The notes: generated by a model not told the origin, from the sequence alone. A stretch of 64,000 nt of DNA from Diplonema papillatum (GCA_030068145.1 JAPJBO010000600.1:62001-126000), one strand, 5' to 3'. Positions 10,255-21,281 are shown, numbered from the stretch's first letter. Program-made: numbers and translations.

Positions 10255-10560
10255 GTGAAATTAGGTGAAATTTGTTCCGAAACTGAAAATTTGTTCCGGG
10301 AAGTGAAAATTTGTTCCGGAACTGAAAATTTGTTCCGGGAAGTGAAAATTTGTTCCGGGGTGAGTTTTTTTTCTGGGAGGCTCACTGATCGTGTCAGCCA
10401 TTTTTAGCCCAGAAATGAAAAAAAACTCACCCAGGAACAAATTAGTCAGAAAAAAAGCCCACCCCGGAACAAACTTTCACTTCCCGGAACAAATTTTCAC
10501 CTCCCGGAATAAAAAAGTCGGAAAAAAAGTCGGAAAAAAGCCACCCCGGAATAAATTAGC
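10255..10560. repeat. Snapback built from the 20-bp repeat
   Basis: The left half (10268-10370) holds several GTTCCGGGAAGTGAAAATTT units, ending at a GGGGTGAGTTTTTTTTCTGGG stretch. The right half (10418-10555) carries the complement (AAAAAAACTCACCC, then CACTTCCCGGAACAAA units). The two halves can fold on each other around a centre near 10390-10410. The C-tracts at 10568-10603 follow directly. Confidence 0.8.
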
Positions 10561-10732
10561 CCCACACCCCCCCCCCCCGGCCCCCCCCCCCCGGGCCCCC
10601 CCCCCTGTAGCGCTGTAGCCACCCACACGGGGGGTTGATCTTCGGAGTTCACGTTCGTATTACTTGTACTTCCGTTGCAGCTTTTTCACTAAGTCACGCC
10701 TGCCTGAATTAGGATGAGGGAGGGTTTGGAGG

Positions 10733-10850
10733 AACGTGAATGGATACGTGCTCAAGCACCGCACTGTCGCATCGTGTCTCGATCTCTTAAGCCACGGACA
10801 CATAAGGCGGACCATCATCAGCGCGGAGCCAGAGAATCTGCTAACACAGG
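10733..10850 (+). repeat. Dispersed repeat family K, copy 3
   Basis: Shares GCCACGGACACATAAGGCG and CCATCATCAGCG with copies 1 and 2, but has a diverged left half. Same plus orientation. The region after it (10850-11000) is unique-looking and non-coding. Confidence 0.75.
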
Positions 10851-11117
10851 GCAGCGGTTCGCCAGGCGGCAGTTCGCAGCTCGTCATAGCCGGGACCACC
10901 CATGCTGAGAGCACAGGCAAATCCGTCTCGGGGAGAAGGCCCCCCGTCCGAGCCACCAGTTTGAAAACTCTGTTCGTGAACGTTGCACTACCCTGAATTT
11001 GGATGGATGGGGGAAGGGTGGGCAGGATTCTTCGCCGGACAGCATTTTTCGAGACGGAGTTGATCAGTAATTTCGTTTCCCCCAGATGATAACGAGAAGC
11101 GGGTGGGGGTCTGGGAG

Positions 11118-11252
11118 GTGCAAAAACATGCTTGCAAGGAATGGCATGTGCTCAGCACTGTGTCCTATCTGCACACCGTGTTTCGGTCCTTTAAGCCATG
11201 GACACATCAGGCGGTCCATCAACGCGGATCCTCAGTGTCTGCAGACAGGACA
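11118..11252 (+). repeat. Dispersed repeat family K, copy 4
   Basis: Diverged copy with GTGTTTCGGTCCTTTAAGCC and ATGGACACATCAGGCGG, followed by CAGTGTCTGCAGACAGGACAG. Plus orientation. It ends about 35 bases before the MITE at 11289. Confidence 0.75.
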
Positions 11253-11288
11253 GCTGGCGTGAGTCTGGTTTTGTGAAAGGGTGTCTAA

Positions 11289-11496
11289 CATGCAGGGTCA
11301 AAACCTTGTGTCTTTTTAAAACGCTCCCGCGGGGCCGATGGACCCAAAAAAAAAGTTTGGAAAAAACAGAATTGCTCAACTTCCTTAAAAATTACTGCAG
11401 AGTTTGTTCCAAACTTTTAAAATTCAAAAACCCCAACTTTTTTCCAGAATTTTTTTTGGCCATTTCCAAAAAGACACAAGGTTTTGACCCTGCATG
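11289..11496. mobile_element. MITE with 29-bp perfect terminal inverted repeats
   Basis: The left end CATGCAGGGTCAAAACC... (11289-11317) is perfectly complementary over 29 bases to 11468-11496. The element is 208 bp long and A/T-rich inside, without an ORF. CTAA flanks both sides (11285-11288 and 11497-11500), a plausible 4-bp target-site duplication. Perfect arms suggest a recent insertion. The superfamily is unassigned. The duplication resembles but does not equal the TTAA of piggyBac-like elements. Confidence 0.9.
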
Positions 11497-11737
11497 CTAA
11501 CGCCTCCCGTTGGTCGTTTTGCCCAAACGTAAGGTTTCCGTGGAGGAAGCCGCGGAGTCGTAGTATCGGTAGCCGAGTGGCACATAAAGGTTCATGGCAG
11601 GATACGGAGACAATCCGAAGAGGACAACCCGTCTTTGCAGGTCGTCACGACTCGACGCCCTGATTACGTAGTGAGCATCGATAGAAGCAAAGCAAACGTC
11701 CCATGAACCCGTGCAAAGGGTGCCACGATACGAACGC

Positions 11738-11905
11738 TACAAAGTGGGGATTTTTTTGTTGAACGCTTACGCCCGCCACTAAACCCAGATTCACCTGTGT
11801 TTCGTGTGGGCTACAGCACATTTACCTCCTTTGATCTATCGCACCTGGCAGTCTCCTCAAGCATTTCCTACAAAGCAGGTGCTTACACAAAAGAAAAACT
11901 ACCGG
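11738..11905 (+). repeat. Dispersed repeat family B copy
   Basis: Contains GAACGCTTACGCCCGCCAC, GTGTTTCGTGTGGGCTACAG, ATTTACCTCCTTTGATCTAT and an ACAAAGCAGGTGCTTACAC end. A second partial copy follows at 12236-12330 (GAGCGCTCACGCCCGGCAC, TGTTTCGCGTGGGCTTG), and its tail (TACAAAGCAGGCGCTTATAC) may be at 12522-12545, separated by unrelated sequence. Confidence 0.75.
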
Positions 11906-12545
11906 AAAACTCGACAGCGCCAACCTCTTACCAGGCTAGCGACCGGAAACGCAGGCAAAAAGGCACGGGTGCGGTGATGAAGGGTATTTGGGTCGATCGG
12001 GGTCGAACTGGGCGGCAAGGTGGGTAGGATAACGGACGCTCACGCACTTCGCGACGCACAACGGGAGAACCAAAATTGAAACTTCACAGAAAAGCAGAAA
12101 AGCAGACGGGGAGGTGAGGACATTTTTTTCTCCTTTTTTTTCCCCCCCCCCAGTGTGCCAGGTCCCTGTCCCTGGCTCTGACATCTCTACCGGGATGGGT
12201 ATCTGGGTATCTAAATGGGCAGGCGAGCCGCTGCACTGCAGGAGCGCTTGGGTTGAGCGCTCACGCCCGGCACGAAACCCGGATTCATCCCCGTGTTTCG
12301 CGTGGGCTTGTTCGACTTGTTGCAAAGCAAGCTACTGTTGTTTCTCTGGACGGTTGAAGCGGCGAACCTCGTTCGGATTGTTAGTCTTCTGAGAACCAAC
12401 TTTATTCCTCATGACTTCAACTCAGAAAAATGCCACGATTCCGTGATGGTGGCAAGGCCAGTTTTGCTAGAACTTACAGTCAGGCGCCTGCCAAAGAACC
12501 GTTATTATTTGATTCCCACCCTCTACAAAGCAGGCGCTTATACAA

Positions 12546-13520
12546 GAAAAGTAGTGGTATCATGCTATGGCTAAAGATAAAACATGGATCTCGCCTCCGA
12601 GCGCAGAGCTACGGAGTATCTGCTACCTGCTGCTCCCTGCTGATGCTGCGCATGGTTGGTGTACCATCCGCCAGCACCAAACGAACTTCCTCTTCGTTTC
12701 TTCTCGTTGGCGCCTCTTCGTCGAATCAGGTCCCGTATCCGTTCAATGCCCATCGGACCGGCTTCACGACACTCTCTACGCCGGGGTTTTTAAGTCTCCG
12801 GTTGACCTTCTGTAGGGATGTGGGGGCGAGGATGGTGGTGGGTGGGAACTTCGGTTGTTGCTGATAATACTTCATTTATTCAGAAGGGCGGGGATCTAAG
12901 GCAGGACGGAGGGTGCCGTAGTTGAATGTTTCGCACAAAGCTGCCTCTTTAGCGGACATCCATGATCCGGCCTGGCCTATTGTTGGTCGGTCACGACAGC
13001 GTTGACATACGAAGACATATGAAGACTTGTTCCCTTTCCAGTCTCTCACTTGCAGACTGCAGACACCAGTCAGGTGGGGTGTCTTGTCTGAAGCACCCTG
13101 TGTTGCCGTCCGATCGAGTTTCAACGGGAAGACAGATGTCGAGCAACGGCGGGCCCAAATAGAGACTTTCGCCCTGCGAGCCGTCGTTCAACGCGAGCTG
13201 GGTACGTCTGCACAGAGTATTTGCCTTGCGCTCAATCATACAGTAATTGAGTGATACACACATCTCAATCTATTTGACAACGAGCTCTTAGCAATGTCTG
13301 CTGAAGCCGGCCGGGGATGTTTGGTTGTTGGAGCGGTGAGAGCCCATCGAAAGATGCGAATAGCACACCAGTTAGCTGGTGTCTGGTGCACACACCTCCT
13401 TGGATTGAGAACAAAAAAAAAATGGAACCGAGCTCCGAAGTGCAATGCTTGCAGGCACACCAGTCAGCCCGTAATGTCCTCAGACTTTGCCGTGAGTGTT
13501 AGCACCTGCGTGCTTCCTTT
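12546..13520. other. Non-genic stretch
   Basis: No gene supported. A family D core (TTTTTAAGTCTCCGGTTGACC) lies at 12794-12815. The rest looks like unique sequence, with A-runs near 13410. Confidence 0.5.
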
Positions 13521-13640
13521 TGTTTCCGACGATCCCGTGAAGGCGTACGTAGATTGGTGTCTTTCGAACTTTTCTTTTCAGAGTGAAAGTTCGCTTGAGG
13601 ATCCAGAGGTTTAGAGTCTCCGTGTGACCGTCGTCGAAAG
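13521..13640 (+). repeat. Dispersed repeat family D, full module
   Basis: The module begins TTTCCGACGATCCCGTG, has GATTGGTGTCTTTCGA followed by a T-rich tract, then GAGTGAAAGTTCGCTTGAG, and ends in TTTAGAGTCTCCGTGTGACC. About a dozen further full or partial copies were found, all on plus: 12794, 21282, 21462, 22565, 26785, 32615, 32740, 34660, 36843, 37890, 39640-39835 and 57960. Confidence 0.8.
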
Positions 13641-13861
13641 ATTCCTTTAGATATCGTATTTTTCAGAGTTTTTTTTTTCTGCGATGCGAAGGCATGGCAT
13701 TTGATGTTTGCATTCGATTCCAGTTCACACTTGTTGATGGTTGGGTTTCGGCAATCAACCGGCGCAGCAATCGGAAGAGAAGCGGGCCAGGTGGCTTTCT
13801 TCGTATCGAGCTGAGGTTGCTGTCCACGGGGGAGTCGTCCAGCGCAGACCACCATTTGCCA

Positions 13862-15318
13862 CCATTTGTACTCCGAGGCGAGACTTGCGTCAGGACCGCT
13901 CGAAAACAGTAACCGTCGGCACAGGAACTACCGGTTCAGAAATAGATGGGATAGACCTAAATTGTGCGCACCGGCTGAAGTGCACACGTGTAGTTCTCTG
14001 GACGGCCATTCGTGCTTCGAGGTGAGTCTTTTGTCAGAACAGCTCGAGAACAGTCGAACAACCGTCGATACCAGAGGAACCACCAGGTTTGAAATGGATG
14101 GGACAGACCTAAAAAAGTGTGCACCGGCTGGAGTGCGCGCGCCGTTCTCTGGATGGTCGTCGATCGTGCCCCGAGACGAGACTTGCGTCAGGACCGCTCG
14201 AAAACAGTAACCGTCGGCACCAGGAACTACCGGTTCAGAAATAGATGGGATAGACCTAAGTTGTGCGCACCGGCTGAAGTGCACACGTGTAGTTCTCTGG
14301 ACGGCCATTCGTGCTGCGAAATGAGTCTTTTGTCAGAACAGCTCGAGAACAGTCGAACAACCGTCGATACCAGAGGTACCACCGGTTTTGAAATGGATGG
14401 GACAGACCTAAAAAGTGTGCACTGGCTGGAGTGCGCGCGCCGTTCTCTGGATGGTCGTCGATCGTGCTCCGAGAGACGAGACTTGTGTCAGAACCGCTCG
14501 AAAACAGTAACCGTCGCCACCAGGAACTACCGGTTCAGGAAATAGATGGGATAGACCTAAATTGTGCGCACCGGCTGAAGTGCACACGTGTAGTTCTCTG
14601 GACGGGCCATTCGTGCTCCGAGATGAGTCTTTTGTCAGAACAGCTCGAGAACAGTCGAACAACCGTCAATACCAGAGGAACCACCAGGTTTGAAATGGAT
14701 GGGACAGACCTAAAAAAGTGTGCACCGGCTGGAGTGCGCGCGCCGTTCTCTGGATGGTCGTCGATCGTGCTCCGAGACGAGACTTGTGTCAGAACCGCTC
14801 GAGGAACAGTAACCGTCGCCACCAAGAACTACCGGTTCAGAAATAGATGGGATAGACCTAACTTGTGCGCACCGGCTGAAGTGCGCACGTGTAGTTCTCT
14901 GGACGGCCATTCGTGCTCCGAGATGAGTCTTTTGTCAGAACAGCTCGAGAACAGTCGAACAACCGTCGATGCCAGAGGAACCACCGGTTTTGAAATGGAT
15001 GGGACAGACCTAAAAAGTGTGCACTGGCTGGAGTGCGCGCGCCGTTCTCTGGATGGTCTTCGATCGTGCCCCGAGACGAGACTTGCGTCAGGACCGCTCG
15101 AAAACAGTAACCGTCGGCACCAGGAACTACCGGTTCAGAAATAGGTGGGGTAGGCGATAGACCGAAATTGTGCGCACCGGCTGAAGTGCACGTGTAGTTC
15201 TCTAGACTGCTATTCGTGCTCCGAGAAGAGTCTTGTGTCAAAACAGCTCGAGAACAGTCGAACGACCGTACCAGGAGCTACCGCTTTTGAAATGGATGGG
15301 ATAGACCTAAATAGCGTG
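13862..15318 (+). repeat. Satellite array: about 150-bp units in about 300-bp dimers
   Basis: The landmark GACTTGCGTCAG/GACTTGTGTCAG recurs at 13882, 14180, 14480, 14781 and 15080, a spacing of 298-301. Each repeat consists of two related half-units. One has GAAAACAGTAACCGTCG and the other GAGAACAGTCGAACAACCG. Both halves share ATGGGA(T/C)AGACCTAAA, GCACCGGCTG and GTTCTCTGGA. The spacing is not consistently a multiple of three, and frames through it repeat only by virtue of the DNA. A dimeric higher-order layout with near-nucleosomal half-units is typical of centromeric or heterochromatic satellites, but at 1.5 kb this is a short block. Confidence 0.9.
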
Positions 15319-15870
15319 CACCGGCTGAGATGCCGTGGACGAGGCGGAGAGTGTGGGACTACGTTTTGGGGGATCTTTCGTTTATTTTATTTTGCCTGTT
15401 TCATCCGCGAACCAGGGCTTCTAGATCGTGTTGCAACAATCAACCGGGGAGACCTTTGGGTTGTCGACAATCAACCGGGGTCGATGTAAAGTCTGGTGTC
15501 TGTCGACGTTGCTTGTTATCCTTCCTTTTTTTTTTTTTAGCGTTTATCCATCGGCTCTATTCCCCGGTTCCCCGGGGTTTGTCCTCAGATCCACCAGCAG
15601 CGCAGTTGATGCAGAGTCACGGTGCACTGGTGCAATTGCACGGGAGTGGACACAAGCCGGTTCGGGGCCGGGGCCCTACCTTTTTTTTTTCATCTACCGG
15701 GAGACCGGCCCTAGCTTGCTGCTGGAAGTCGGCTAAGAACACCTTGAACCTTTTTTTCCTGTTGGCTCATAATGAAGAGGTTGCCGGTGCTGCACGTACC
15801 GGAGCGGGGTCGTAGTGGATTCGCTGGGACGAACCCAACGCCTCGACAGGGGCGGTCGTTGCGCGCCTCG
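15319..15870. other. Non-genic stretch
   Basis: No gene supported. It contains a short direct repeat (CAATCAACCGGGG, near 15438 and 15470) and T-runs at about 15528-15539 and 15681-15690. The 161-codon plus-strand frame across it shows no motif and runs through the T-runs. Confidence 0.5.
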
Positions 15871-16149
15871 GGATAATGGCAGTGATAACCGCACGGCCAC
15901 GTCGATTTCCCTGCTGGGATAATGGCAGTGATTACCGCACGGCCACGTCGATTTCCGTGCTGGGATAATGGCAGTGATAACCGCACGGCCACGTCGATTT
16001 CCCTGCTGGGATAATGGCAGTGATAGCCGCACGGCCACGTCGATTTCCCTGCTGGGATAATGGCAGTGATAACCGCACGGCCACGTCGATTTCCCTGCTG
16101 GGATAATAATGGCAGTGATAACCGCATGGCCACGTCGGTTTCATTCAGG
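15871..16149 (+). repeat. 46-bp tandem repeat, six copies
   Basis: Units start at 15871, 15917, 15963, 16009, 16055 and 16101, exactly 46 apart. Landmarks are GGATAATGGCAGTGATAACC and CGGCCACGTCGATTTCC. The last copy carries an extra ATA. Because 46 is not a multiple of three, the periodic frames on minus cycle through all three phases and are not a repeat protein. Units are contiguous, with no spacers. Confidence 0.95.
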
Positions 16150-16580
16150 GTTGAAAAAAAACTCCTGGGCTCGCGACACCGGTGTGGTGTGAAACTTCAG
16201 GTTTTGAGAGTCACCGGGCGACCAAGCAAACTTATTCCTCACATCCCCCCCCCCCGGGGGTGTTGTTCTTTTTTGTTGGGCACGAAGAAAACTGCTCGCC
16301 GACACGCTATGCTTGTGTATTTTACCCCTTTACCCACGCAAAACGGGGGTTCGGCCCAGGTTGCCAGGAGTCGAGTGCGTTGCAAACGAAGCGGAAGGTG
16401 GGTCGGGCCGCTCTAAAGGATTCTTGTTGGTTGTTGGGCGCAAGACTTCAAGCGAGGGGTAAAATTACGGTGTTCTTCTCGAGAGCGATGGGGTAATAAC
16501 CTTTGTACAAGTGTTAGTTCTCGTCGGAATAGTATTAATCTTCTAAGATCTTCGATCTTATACGACAAAAAAAAAAAAAT
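16150..16580. other. Non-genic stretch with repeat L
   Basis: No gene supported. At 16526-16580 the sequence TAATATTAATCTTCTA followed by ATACGACAAAAAAAAA matches 23628-23695 on the same strand. It directly precedes the left end of the candidate transposon at 16582. Confidence 0.5.
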
Positions 16581-17203
16581 ACAGTATGTGGTGTGGTCGG
16601 TATAGCCAGGGGGAACTACGGGGGAACTACGGGGAACTGACCTTGGGGTGTCTTTTTTTTTTTGTAGTGAATTTTTTCAAACGCCACGCATCGGCGCCAA
16701 ACCGGGAGCTTTGGAGTGAGCAAAACGGTTCCTCTTGCTCGGGCTTTCAACAGAAGGGCCAAGCCTTCTGAAAAATGGAGCCTTCGGGGTGTCGGGGGTG
16801 GTGCTTTCGTGACGCCGTGGCATGAAGGATTCGTTGGAATGTAGACTCGAACGCTATCGTAGGACTCGCAGAAGTCGGTTGGCTCACGCTTGCAGGAACC
16901 TAAGTAAAGCTCGCTACCGGGCCCCCTCAACGTTCCCCAAGAGGACTGAAGGAAAAGATCAGTTGCTACCATTGCGTGCTTGTAGGTCCTTGAAAATAAT
17001 CGCGTTATCGTGACGGATGGCAGAGGCCTGACCGATCGAGATATCTTGGACAGCCCACAGGTAAAATTGGCAGCACGCAATCAAGAGTCCGGTGAGACGA
17101 AAGGATGTGCTTGAGTCCAACTTGTGTCTGCATGGAAGGGAAGCTGATTAGAAGCTACTTCTTGATAAACTACATGCCCTCACCCGAAGCGTGCCACTTA
17201 AGG

Positions 17204-17770
17204 CTAATGTTGTTGTGGGCAAGATCTCTGGAACAGAAGGATGCAGAGCCCGAAGAACGCAAGGCTTTGCCGTGTCCGAAGTCTCCCTCTCACCAGCGAA
17301 AGAAGCAAACAAGCCAGAGCCTCTCCTTGCGCGCCATTCCGACACTCCAATCCCTCTTGGGTTTGGGCAAGAAGGTGATCCGCAATCACGTTCAGAAGCC
17401 CAGGTGGCGTTTGCATCAGCTCCTCTACTCCTGGGAGAAACCGGAAGCTGTCCGGAGATGGTACCTGCATTCCAACTCGTCCTCTTGGGAAAGGCCAGTC
17501 GACGGCTGTATGCAAGTGGGCGGGGGTCTTGGGACTGTGAAGGCGTGACTACCCCACAAGAAGGACTCGCTGTCTCTCTGTTCTGCCCCTGCCGCCATAG
17601 CCATCTTATCCTCGGCCAAGCACCAGTTTCTCCTCCTGCAACGCAACCTTGCCTTCGGCATGGCCATTATGACTGTCATTCTGGTTATCAACCTTACTCC
17701 TCGCGCGGGTTGCCGTCTTCGACCGCGACCGCCTAATACAAATAATCTGTGGCGATTTGCGGTGTCGCGG
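17204..17770 (-). pseudogene. Possible further decayed element coding sequence
   Basis: Past the TAA at 17771 the same frame stays open for about 60 codons and is protein-like (HAEGKVALQEEKLVLGRG). Another minus frame (17515-17204) contains RFLPGVEELMQTPPGLLN and IADHLLAQTQEGLECR. These pieces look like fragments of coding sequence, but no frame joins them cleanly and plus-strand frames of similar length overlap. Treat as possible remains only. Confidence 0.25.
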
Positions 17771-18494
17771 TTATCTCTTAGTACGTGATGTGTCATGCTT
17801 TCGCCTCTTTAGCTCGACTTGATCGGCGCGCTCAAGCGCGCGTTTGGTGCCTCGCTTCTTCTTCGATTGCTCGTCCAGGTTCATCGGTTGCTGCACCGGC
17901 GCTTTCACACGCCGCACTTCACTTTCTGGTGCTCGTGGCACACCCGCTCACTCCACTTTTCGTGTTCCGTAGCGTTGAACACCGCCCATCTCGCCGCACG
18001 CTCCGCCCTTTTGGGAAAAGATCCATCCCCCACCCTCGCCGCTGAACTCGTGCCGTCGTCAGCTGTGTCTCGAGCACTTCCATCGTCTCCGAACCACCAC
18101 CTCGTACCCCGTGAGGCACGGCGGGGCTCCCACCGTTTTCAGCGACCCTATCTTCTTCAGTTGGCAGAAGCGGTCCGTCGCCGTTTCGCTCCAGCGCATC
18201 CCCGACGGTTTTTAAAAGTTTTGAGAGTACCCTCGCACGCATGCTCAACGGTGTCTCGTCCGTCGTCGCTCCGACACTGCCCGGAAGATCCAGTTTAGTG
18301 CACACTTCAAAGTCGACGGCGAGCTTCGCCATCGAGACGTCACCCGCCACCGACCAGCACATCCCATCCAGCTCCCGGAACCACCTCTCCTCCGACCGCC
18401 GCGAAGGTCTCCGGTCCCGCGATCGCTTCGAAACCCGGCCGGCGCGCTCTGATAGAACATTTCCTGCTCTCCTTACCGCAGCTGATCCTGTCAC
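17771..18494 (-). pseudogene. Decayed element-encoded ORF with basic C-terminus
   Basis: The 191-codon frame from 18494 contains protein-like sequence (ELDGMCWSVAGDVSMAKL, then RARVLSKLLKTVGDALERNG) and ends at 17919. From about 17920 a shifted frame is clearly coding-like. It is rich in Lys and Arg (SKKKRGTKRALERADQVEL) and ends KHDTSRTKR-TAA at 17771-17773. The same tail and stop occur at 7432-7455. One frameshift near 17915-17930 therefore separates two parts of one protein. The basic tail resembles a nuclear-localisation segment. The family is not recognised; a transposon accessory or transposase N-terminal protein is an inference from context. Confidence 0.45.
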
Positions 18495-18926
18495 TACCTG
18501 TCAAACCGTGACTCCCAGTCTGTCCTTCCTTCTCATCCTATTCCTTCCTCTTCGGGGCACGCATAGCACATGGCCGCTCTGCGCAAGGTGGGACCGTAAT
18601 ACTGCACCTTTGTAGCTCTTCCGCCCAGGCCGACTGCAGAAAGTGGTCGCCACAAAGGAATTACCCCCCGAAATTCACCGATTTTGGCCTGGACCAGGTG
18701 GCTTGTCTCCTGGGTCTTTGATCTTGATACGCTCGAATTACCTGAAATTGTCCTTATTTTGTGACGAAAAAGTGCAAAGTAGCTTAGAAATGCTCTCCAG
18801 GACCCAAGGCTGCATCCCTGAAGCACTCAGCGAAAAAACAAGAAACGAAAAAAAAAAAGACACCCCCCCCCCATGTTGAACTACGGGGGAACTACGGGGA
18901 ACTGGCCCACCGACCACACCAGTATG

Positions 18927-19560
18927 GCGCTTCCGTTTGTTTGTGCGCGCTAGCGGCTTTTCACCTGATTTGGTGAGTTGCTTTTAGTACGCTGCCAACT
19001 ACTAATTTTTAGTACCAACAATGCATTGTGAACACAAAAGAAGAAAACGAGGGACTGCCTCGTGCTTATTTCGAAGGAGGTGAGAGGGCTCCCTGAACGC
19101 TTACGCCCGCCACTAAACCCAGATTTACTGGTGTAATCCGGTGGTCTTGGTTGTATCAAGGGGTGTAATCGCCTCCTCAACTCATTCCCATCCTGGTCGA
19201 TCGGTTTGTGCACCAAGCTGATTCCGCTCCATGGGCGGCATAGCCAAAGCCTTACACTGTCGAACATCGGCTGATTTTGTGCGAGTCTGCCGGTAAAGAA
19301 AAGGCTCGACATTTAATCAGCCGGCAAGCCGGCTGATCGCGCGCACACTGAGTACTAAATGCAAAAAATCGCCAGGATTCGCCTTTTTACCCTACTTCGG
19401 GCGTACTTGAGAAGTTCGTAGTAAGTTCATGGAAAATAAGATTTCTACTGCGGATCACACCATTTACCTGGGTTGCATGTGGGCTACGCACCTAACTGGC
19501 AGCCTCGTCAAGTATTTCCTACAAAGCTGGTGCTTCATACAAAAAAATAGAAAGGAGAAG
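18927..19560 (+). repeat. Families C and B, composite copy
   Basis: At 18945-19035 family C landmarks appear (GTGCGCGCTAGCGG, GTACGCTGCCAACTACTAA, CAACAATGCATTGTG). At 19060-19135 the left half of family B follows (GAACGCTTACGCCCGCCAC, AAACCCAGATTTAC). A separate right half of B (GGCAGCCTCGTCAAGTATT, CTACAAAGCTGGTGCTTCA) lies at 19497-19540, about 350 bases further on, suggesting an insertion into a B copy. No gene is supported. Confidence 0.65.
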
Positions 19561-19761
19561 AACCAAATAGCTCTTTCTGTTTAGCTGCGCTCTCGGCAAT
19601 GCAGGCGCTTCTGGCTCATCTTGTTTGACTATGACTAGGACTTGCCAGATCGTAGGGGCGCGCGCTCTGCGATGGAGTTTGCGCCAGCGACAAAATGGGA
19701 CTCTTTTTGTGTTTCCGGCGATGTTCGCTCAGTCAGTTGCCTGTGACGGCTTCCCCCCCCC

Positions 19762-19883
19762 CCGACGACAACTAGTGTCAGACTAGCCTATCCGAAGGCA
19801 GTTGATTTCTTTAGGCAAGGTTTCTCTACCGACGGAAGTTGTTTGGGTTAGCGGTCTTTTCTTTTTTCTTTTTTTTTTTTTTT
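19762..19883 (+). repeat. Dispersed repeat family E copy with long T-run
   Basis: Full module from CCGACGACAACTAGTGTCAG through CTACCGACGGAAGTTG, ending in a T-rich run of about 25 bases (19857-19883). It is one of the longest T-tails in the family. Plus orientation. Confidence 0.8.
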
Positions 19884-20103
19884 GCTGTTTGCAGTCAGGG
19901 GACTTTAGCACTTTGTCTGACCGAGCAAAAAAGCCGGTTTCAGCCAAAAACGCGGTTTTGGGCCTGTGGGTGTCTGTGTGCCTGGAACCGTCGCCCGCGC
20001 CCGTGGTGGTGAGATATAGGCTTGCGGTGGCGGTATGCACGTTTATCAAACTACGGAGGTGGTGAGTGACAAGCTTCGAATAGCAGTGACACCGTGACGC
20101 GCC

Positions 20104-20228
20104 AGTACTGTACAGTACAGGTACAGTACTGCGGCCACTTGAAATCGAATTCTATAAATTACTTTTATTTTTATGAAAACCCGAAACCGGAAAAACCCGG
20201 TTTCTGAAACCGGGAAACCGGGTTTCTA
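20104..20228. repeat. Two short palindromic clusters
   Basis: 20104-20130 is an AGTACTGTACAGTACAGG-type palindrome. 20177-20228 contains alternating CCCGAAACCGG and CCCGGTTTC motifs that pair with each other. Both can form small hairpins. No associated gene was seen. Confidence 0.6.
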
Positions 20229-21280
20229 AAGTCCCCTAGTTTGCAGAGTTGTTCTTTCGACCCCATTCTCCATCGCAGGATCATCAAGTTCAGCGTAACA
20301 ATACGGACCCCGTAATCGCTATGGCTGGCGAGCAGAATGTGGGGCAGGGTGGATAGTTGTGAGGGAACAGTACCCCGGGAAGGGTTTATAGCCACCTCGC
20401 GGCAGAGTATGAGTCGGGTGGAAAGAGATGCGTCGTGAAGAGAGGGAAGGAATACTCACACGGGGAGCGCCGCCCCGCAGTTTATATCGGCATTGAGTAT
20501 TTACGCTGCAATAGGTAGGGGCTGATCATTTAGGAAAGAAGCGGGGACAGGCCATGACTCGGGACCCTCCGCCCGCCACCGACGCGGCCAGTGCCTTTTG
20601 GGGGCTAGAAACAGTACAGTGTTCCATCCGAGATGACCTTGTTGCGGTCGCTGTAAAAGAATGTTGAAGTATGGCTAAAGATAAAGTGGTGTCACCTGAG
20701 GGGGTAATCTCAGGGCCGCCCACGTGATAAGCCGTTAAGCAGTGTGAACTTGAAATGCAGGTACCACAGGGGTAAGCTTGCAGTTAAGCTTTGCCGTTAA
20801 GCAGCGGCTGCCGGCTTATCCCGTGACACCTTTTATATGTACATTATTGAAAGAGTAGCGTTGGCACTCTTACAGGTTCGTTCCCTCGTAGCTCGCCGGG
20901 AACGGGCACTCCAGTGAAACTGGGTATGTTACCGTTGATAAAGCAACTGCGCAGGTCTTCTCTTTGGGCGTCGACCCCGCTCGGGAACTCGACTGGTCCC
21001 GTGTTTCCTACCTCGATCTCCATCTAGTCGTCACTTTCACAGACTGCTGCGGCACCTCTTCGGTGACTGAAGTGCGCCCGTCTCGAGAAAGGCGTTGCCC
21101 GTATCCCGGGCGGTGAAGATGGAGTGACCGAGGGGTCGCGGAGGGATCATTCCCGGAGTCGAGGCTTGCACAGATAAACGAAGCAAACGGGCGAACAGCA
21201 TCAATTGGTCAAATGATGATGAAAAATGATGCGAAATGTTGTTTAACCCCCCCTGGGGAACGGGATCCTGAAAATGCTCT
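20229..21280. other. Non-genic stretch
   Basis: No protein-coding frame of interest. A short direct repeat (GCCGTTAAGCAG) occurs near 20731 and 20793. GGAGGGATCATTCCC near 21138-21155 superficially resembles the 3' end of small-subunit rRNA, but the flanks do not support it. Confidence 0.5.
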
Positions 21281-21281
21281 T

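Larger units (their letters stand above)
16582..18926. mobile_element. Candidate 2.3-kb transposon with imperfect inverted ends
   Basis: The left end reads CAGTATGTGGTGTGGTCGGT (16582-16601). The right end (18909-18926) carries its near complement, with GGTGTGGTCGGT shared exactly. Just inside both ends is the same direct motif, GGGGGAACTACGGGGAACTG (left 16610-16640, right 18877-18905). The interior is more GC-rich than its surroundings and carries a decayed minus-strand ORF (17771-18494). No clear target-site duplication was identified. The end structure could also come from two independent insertions, so the assignment is provisional. Confidence 0.5.

Noticed and set aside
14431-15144. 237-codon plus-strand frame with about 100-residue repeats
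   Set aside because: It lies wholly in the 300-bp satellite. Spacing of 298-301 shifts the phase between units, so repetition in the translation only mirrors the DNA repeat.
16582-18926. Definite autonomous transposon
   Set aside because: Inverted ends are short and imperfect, no target duplication was found, and the ORFs are broken, so it is reported only as a candidate.
21130-21160. 3' end of SSU rRNA (GGAGGGATCATT)
   Set aside because: The match is about ten bases and the upstream helices are absent.
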